Shown here piece after piece: positions 60,460-64,000 of a stretch of DNA of 64,000 nt. This DNA comes from Polynucleobacter sp. Latsch14-2 (GTDB lineage Bacteria > Pseudomonadota > Gammaproteobacteria > Burkholderiales > Burkholderiaceae): assembly GCF_018881925.1 (NCBI RefSeq), contig NZ_JACVPL010000003.1:186001-250000 (forward strand), in the 5' to 3' direction. The stretch's first letter is position 1. Every line of letters begins with the position of its first letter. The notes under the pieces were generated by a model, which made no database searches, was not told the origin of the DNA, and was given only the letters and a program-made list of their open reading frames with translations. The translations under genes and the position numbers were made by a program.

Positions 60460-61665
60460 CTATCGCTTCTTTGAGGCCTCAATCAAACGCAGCTCCCAAG
60501 GAATAATGATCTCAGTAAAAATCACTGGATCAGTCCATCCTTTTAGCTGACGACCCAAATGACCGCCTTGCGGATTGATCCAAGCATCTTTGGGAACATC
60601 ACCAGAACGCATTAGCAACTCAATGTCAGAGATGGGCACCTGCGTATCCTTTGCGCCAGTCACTACTAGCATCGGTGCGGATGGCTGATTTAATAGACCT
60701 TGTGCCTTCAAAGACATTCTAGGCATTAACTTTGCCAAGTCATTCACATTGGAAGCACCCTCAAATACATTGATAAATGCTGGCGCCAAATCAAACAAAT
60801 ACTCGCGATTGCCTAGAGTATTTTTATATAAAAACTGTTTTTGGAAAAACTCATCCACTGGGGGTGATTGCGCAACTGAACCCAAGATTCGAGACTTTTC
60901 CCTAAACGCCAAATCGGTTGCCCAATAGCCGCCGAAACTCACTCCTGAAACCACAATTCGTGTTTTATCCATTTCTGGTTGCTGCGCCATGTAATCCAAA
61001 AGTGCAGAAAACATTCTTCCAGCGCCGGGGCCGACTTTAACTGGCGCTTGACCTGTACCTGGGCTATCTACAGCTAAGTACCCGATACCTTTATCCAAAA
61101 CTTGTGAATAACTTTCTGCAACCGTTTCTTTCCGACTATCCAAACCACTAATTGCCAAGATCATTGGCACTGGCCCTGTTGCATTTTTTGGCATGCGCAC
61201 ATAGGCATGAATAAGCTTACCCTCAAATGGAATTTCAATGACTTTCATTGGGTTATCCAATGTCTTGCTGTACTTTGCATACGCCTCTAATGCATGCTCA
61301 TAAGCAAGCTTTTTACCTGCGGAGTTTGGTACAGGCCATTGCGCAAAATAATATAAACGCCAAGCCTTTTTATATGCCTCTCCAGCCACCTTTGAGTCCG
61401 ATGCTTGCTGTCCCATCTCCATGTACTTTGCAGCAACCTTACTAAAGCCGGCTGCCCAATCATCACGATCACGGGTATTGATATAAGAAAGAGCTTCCCT
61501 AACATCTTGAGGATTCAAGCCCCCCAAAGGATAGGCACCTTTTTCTGCGCGCAGAATGCTTTCCTGCTTGATTTCATCAATAGTGCGCTCATGGACCTGC
61601 GAAAAGACTGGCGCTACATAAATACAAGAAAGGACCATTGCAAAAACGGAGATAATCTTTTTCAT
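60460..61665 (-). CDS. FrsA-like alpha/beta hydrolase (exported)
   Basis: 401 residues. Unlike its relative at 47.5-48.6 kb it has a Sec signal peptide, ending YVAPVFS|QVHERT. A helical domain (about 25-140) precedes the hydrolase core. The nucleophile elbow is IVVSGVSFGGYWATDLAF (Ser about 248), the acid lies in VVTGAKDTQVPISDIE and the His in PQGGHLGRQ. It should act in the periplasm on an ester or C-C bond. GAGGTCTT precedes the ATG. It is the first gene of the Bug-18 operon. Confidence 0.9.
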   Translation of the reverse strand: MKKIISVFAMVLSCIYVAPVFSQVHERTIDEIKQESILRAEKGAYPLGGLNPQDVREALSYINTRDRDDWAAGFSKVAAKYMEMGQQASDSKVAGEAYKKAWRLYYFAQWPVPNSAGKKLAYEHALEAYAKYSKTLDNPMKVIEIPFEGKLIHAYVRMPKNATGPVPMILAISGLDSRKETVAESYSQVLDKGIGYLAVDSPGTGQAPVKVGPGAGRMFSALLDYMAQQPEMDKTRIVVSGVSFGGYWATDLAFREKSRILGSVAQSPPVDEFFQKQFLYKNTLGNREYLFDLAPAFINVFEGASNVNDLAKLMPRMSLKAQGLLNQPSAPMLVVTGAKDTQVPISDIELLMRSGDVPKDAWINPQGGHLGRQLKGWTDPVIFTEIIIPWELRLIEASKKR

Positions 61666-61977
61666 AAGACCTCATTCAAATAAATGGAGTTAATTAATTT
61701 GGCACTGCGGAAATTGATGCTTCGTCTCAATACTAATAATTGTTATTTAGCACAATCTTAACTGAACTAGCGCATTGCCCAAACTAGGGGTCTTGAGGCC
61801 CTTAATTTCTAAGGATCAAGACTATTGCACTAAAAAAAATATAGGCCCTACCTTATGCATAAATAAAAACGACTTAGGAATTTCTCCCTAAGTCGTTGAT
61901 TTCATTAATGAGCCAACCATTACCTTTCAGAATGCGGCGGCTATCTAGAGCTTGGCCCACTGCACGCAGAAGGTGAA
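61666..61977. other. Intergenic region between exported hydrolase and exported cupin
   Basis: A 312-base AT-rich stretch. It contains the terminator of the cupin gene at its right side and presumably the promoter of the Bug-18 operon at its left side. No small gene with a credible start was seen. Confidence 0.55.
61861..61897 (-). terminator. Rho-independent terminator after the exported cupin gene
   Basis: Eleven-base arms AACGACTTAGG and CCTAAGTCGTT enclose an eight-base loop. Read on the minus strand the stem is followed by a T-rich tract (TTTATTT), as expected for termination of the cupin transcript. Confidence 0.8.
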
Positions 61978-62421
61978 TTAGTCAACTGGCAGAATGGCGC
62001 TTGGCCCAGTGCCATAAAAATATAAGACCGCACCCTCACTTTTGGTAATCCCAAAATGCGGCGTATTCGCAGGCTCTGTAAAAAAGGTACCTGCAGTGTG
62101 GGCATGTAATTTACTTTCATCAAACTTATCGCCATAACCAATGTAGTGCACGCCAGACAAAACAACACCATAACGATCATCAGGGTGCTTGTGGGGCATG
62201 GCCTTGAGATTGGGAGCCCACTTAATTAGACTCAAATAAGGGCCAGGCTTATCTGTCCGTCCCAATATATCTGCAGATTCTCGTCCAGAAGGAGACATCT
62301 GCCACTTCAGGTCATCCAACTTAGTCAGCGTCACTCCAGGCGGTAATGCCGCCTCCCCTGCAAATGCACAACTCATGAAAAAATAGAATACAACTATCAA
62401 ACCTCGTATTGGGTAGTTCAC
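61978..62421 (-). CDS. Exported cupin-domain protein
   Basis: 147 residues from a GTG with AAGGAG six bases upstream. The signal peptide spans about 1-22, ending CAFAGEA. The cupin core has motif 1 MPHKHPDDRYGVVLSGVHYI (HxH) and motif 2 FTEPANTPHFGITKSEG with its His. The domain resembles periplasmic cupins of the ChrR or DUF4437-like kind; function unknown. It is monocistronic, ended by a terminator, and divergent from the SDR gene. Confidence 0.88.
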   Translation of the reverse strand: MNYPIRGLIVVFYFFMSCAFAGEAALPPGVTLTKLDDLKWQMSPSGRESADILGRTDKPGPYLSLIKWAPNLKAMPHKHPDDRYGVVLSGVHYIGYGDKFDESKLHAHTAGTFFTEPANTPHFGITKSEGAVLYFYGTGPSAILPVD

Positions 62422-62612
62422 CAGCGTCTCCTTTTTTAATTAATTTAGCCATTCAGGCAGCTCAATATTAGTCTTTTTTTAAAAACCTGCGGGTAATCAC
62501 TTGTCTGAATAAGTTGCTACCTGAGTGGAATAAGTAGTTCCCAGTGTTACGCGTTGTGAGCTTAAACTTGGCTAATGCTGAAATTGATATTCATACTCTT
62601 GAGAAAAAATTG

Positions 62613-63308
62613 ATGGGATTGCTTCCAAACCCCTTTCGCGCACTTGTTCTTGGATCCTCTGGCGCTATTGGCTCAGCATTTATGGGCTTGCTTGAAAATA
62701 ATCCATGGTGTTCGCAAGTAGTGGGTCTTCATCGCAGCTCGGAATATTCACTCGATTATCAGAACCCAGACTCAATAGAGTCTTGTGCCGTTGCACTATC
62801 TTGTCAAGCGCCCTTCCAACTCATCATTAATACAATTGGGCTTTTGCATACTAGTGACTGGATGCCTGAAAAGAGGCTAGATGATCTCAATACTCAGCAA
62901 CTAACAGAATTATTGAAGATCAATGCCATTGGACCAGCACTAACAATCCGTCACTTCTCTAAGCTATTGGATCCAAAGCACAGCATCATGGTTACCCTTT
63001 CCGCCAAGGTCGGCAGTATTGAAGATAATCGTCTTGGCGGGTGGTACAGCTACCGAGCCTCTAAGGCTGCTCTCAATATGCTGATTAAAACCGCATCGAT
63101 TGAACTAACTCGAACAAAGCCTAATACTGTGTTAATTGCAATGCATCCCGGCACAGTAAACTCAGCGCTCTCGAAACCATTTCGTGGCCAACAAATTGGT
63201 AGACCAGCAAACCTTGCAGCAAGCGATATGTTTCAGGTGATTAAGAATCTGAAAAAAGAAGACTCAGGAAGCTTCATCTCATACTCAGGAGAGAAATTAC
63301 CCTGGTAA
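62613..63308 (+). CDS. Short-chain dehydrogenase/reductase (SDR)
   Basis: About 231 residues from the ATG located eight residues before the Rossmann strand; a GTG 23 codons upstream is the longer alternative. The cofactor loop is ALVLGSSGAIGSAFMGLL, a GxSGxxGxx variant. The NxxG element appears as IINTIGLLH. The catalytic set is Ser in VTLSAKVGSI and YxxxK in WYSYRASKAALNML. C-terminal features are VLIAMHPGTVNSALSKPF. Genes of this type often accompany photolyase-related genes, and here the DUF2256 and photolyase genes converge on it. Confidence 0.9.
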   Translation: MGLLPNPFRALVLGSSGAIGSAFMGLLENNPWCSQVVGLHRSSEYSLDYQNPDSIESCAVALSCQAPFQLIINTIGLLHTSDWMPEKRLDDLNTQQLTELLKINAIGPALTIRHFSKLLDPKHSIMVTLSAKVGSIEDNRLGGWYSYRASKAALNMLIKTASIELTRTKPNTVLIAMHPGTVNSALSKPFRGQQIGRPANLAASDMFQVIKNLKKEDSGSFISYSGEKLPW

Positions 63309-63324
63309 AAATGCAGTAGCCTCA

Positions 63325-63486
63325 TTAGCCAACCACTTTAGGCGTCTTTTTCCTGCAAGCATCAGAGCAATATTTAATAGTCTCCCAGTTTTTATCCCAA
63401 GACTTTCTCCATGTCATTTCTTTTTTACAGATGACACAAATTTTGCTAGGCAGATAACTTTTATTACCCTTAAAAGTAGTGCTCAT
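63325..63486 (-). CDS. DUF2256 zinc-ribbon-like small protein
   Basis: 53 residues. Four cysteines in two pairs, KICVICKKEMTWRKSW and IKYCSDACRKK, with the intervening WRKSWDKNW, match DUF2256. It probably binds zinc; its role is not known. The gene begins eight bases after the stop of the photolyase-related gene and is read in the same direction, a pairing that recurs in other bacteria. It is too short for standard ORF cut-offs but the domain match is clear. Confidence 0.85.
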   Translation of the reverse strand: MSTTFKGNKSYLPSKICVICKKEMTWRKSWDKNWETIKYCSDACRKKTPKVVG

Positions 63487-63494
63487 GTAAAACC

Positions 63495-64000
63495 CTAGAG
63501 ATTATCCAAATTATTTAACAGATGCTCCGCATGCCCCACAATCAAAGCTTGATCCTCATCGCTAATTCTCTTGAGATTTGCCGTCATTAATTTTGTGCGC
63601 GGGCTAGATTCAAACTGGCTACGATGCTTAATTAAAAAATTCCAATATAAGGTCGTAATAGGACAAGCCACCTCTCCAAAGCGAACATCTGGCTTGTATT
63701 TGCAGGAGTCACAATAATTACTCATACGCTTAATATAAGCTCCGCTAGCAATATAGGGCTTGCTGGTAAAGCGACCTCCATTAGCAAACAAGGCCATGCC
63801 AGCAGTATTAGGGAGCTCTACCCATTCAATTGCATCAACATAAATTGCCAAGTACCAATCGCACACCTCTGATGGCAGAATTTCTGCAAGTAAGGCAAAG
63901 TTTCCAGTCACCATCAAGCGCTGAATATGATGCGCATACCCATACTGCAAGGTTTGACCGATGGCATCCTGCATGCAAGCCATATGGGTTTTCCCATTCC
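63495..64000 (-). CDS. Cryptochrome/photolyase-related protein (DPRP/FeS-BCP type), C-terminal part
   Basis: The visible 168 codons run off the right edge; in-frame codons continue upstream of the first internal ATG, so the true start is outside. The FAD-binding helical region reads ACMQDAIGQTLQYGYAHHIQ and RLMVTGNFALLAEI. Further on are WYLAIYVDAIEWVELPNTAG, FTSKPYIASGAYIKRMSNYC and the cysteine cluster YCDSCKYKP to VACPITTLYW. Cysteines at these places bind the 4Fe-4S cluster of the bacterial (6-4) photolyase/CryB family. It likely repairs UV lesions, fitting a sunlit freshwater organism. Confidence 0.93.
   Translation of the reverse strand, partial: NGKTHMACMQDAIGQTLQYGYAHHIQRLMVTGNFALLAEILPSEVCDWYLAIYVDAIEWVELPNTAGMALFANGGRFTSKPYIASGAYIKRMSNYCDSCKYKPDVRFGEVACPITTLYWNFLIKHRSQFESSPRTKLMTANLKRISDEDQALIVGHAEHLLNNLDNL

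Noticed and set aside
1..64000. Mobile elements, CRISPR arrays, tRNA or rRNA genes, prophage
   Set aside because: No transposase or integrase motifs, no regularly spaced repeats and no recognisable stable RNA were found. The repeated Bug genes are diverged paralogues, not repeat DNA.

Overview
The window looks like a chromosomal accessory or catabolic region of a betaproteobacterium of the Burkholderiaceae, most likely Polynucleobacter or a close relative. This rests on moderate GC, dense short-spaced operons and the very large number of Bug-type periplasmic binding proteins. The genus is inferred from gene content, not from a marker gene; no rRNA, tRNA, phage, transposase or CRISPR was seen.

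The dominant theme is 18 genes for Bug-family substrate-binding proteins (the extracytoplasmic receptors of tripartite tricarboxylate transporters), numbered Bug-1 to Bug-18 from left to right. No TctA or TctB membrane gene lies among them. Almost every receptor sits in a small operon with enzymes of carboxylic-acid, CoA-ester, lactone or aromatic-ring metabolism. The region therefore reads as a library of 'receptor plus pathway' cassettes that probably share membrane subunits encoded elsewhere.

Layout: 1-3.8 kb, Bug-1 with CoA-transferase, enoyl-CoA hydratase and an MDR oxidoreductase (minus). 3.9-8.8 kb, SMP-30 lactonase, Ldh-type dehydrogenase and Bug-2 (plus), facing a fumarylacetoacetate-hydrolase-family enzyme and Bug-3 (minus). 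8.9-15.9 kb, a minus-strand run of CoA-transferase, Bug-4, a ModA-like binding protein, Bug-5, an isocitrate-lyase-family enzyme, Bug-6 and Bug-7. 16.0-22.6 kb, a plus-strand run of esterase, cupin, Tat-exported Bug-8, ThDP enzyme, carboxymuconolactone-decarboxylase-like protein, alpha/beta hydrolase and Bug-9. 22.7-29.8 kb, a GlcG-like protein, a LysR regulator, Bug-10 and two single cupins, convergent with a pair of SMP-30 genes and a second ThDP enzyme. 30.0-34.2 kb is a regulatory island: ArsR-type regulator, two small exported proteins, a NarL-type response regulator, a hybrid histidine kinase interrupted by an in-frame stop, and an outer-membrane beta-barrel protein. 34.2-46.1 kb, a minus-strand run of fused bicupin, Bug-11, CoA ligase, Bug-12, a second SMP-30 pair, thiolase-like protein with OB-fold partner, Bug-13, second CoA ligase and amidohydrolase. 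46.4-49.3 kb, Bug-14, FrsA-like hydrolase and nitroreductase (plus). 49.4-56.8 kb, two signal-less binding proteins, Bug-15, Bug-16 with a LigI-like amidohydrolase, an MBL hydrolase, Bug-17 and a second Ldh enzyme. 57.1-62.4 kb, LysR, MmgE/PrpD protein, Bug-18, exported FrsA-like hydrolase and exported cupin. 62.6-64 kb, an SDR, a DUF2256 protein and the end of a photolyase-related gene.

The strongest unusual observations are: (i) two parallel SMP-30 gene pairs in which one member keeps and the other loses all three metal ligands; (ii) the same two cupin domains present once as two overlapping genes and once fused; (iii) two 7-2-7 inverted heptamers in the intergenic region upstream of the NarL-type regulator; (iv) an ochre codon at codon 14 of the sensor kinase; and (v) a thiolase-like protein without the nucleophilic cysteine beside a DUF35-like OB protein without zinc-ribbon cysteines.
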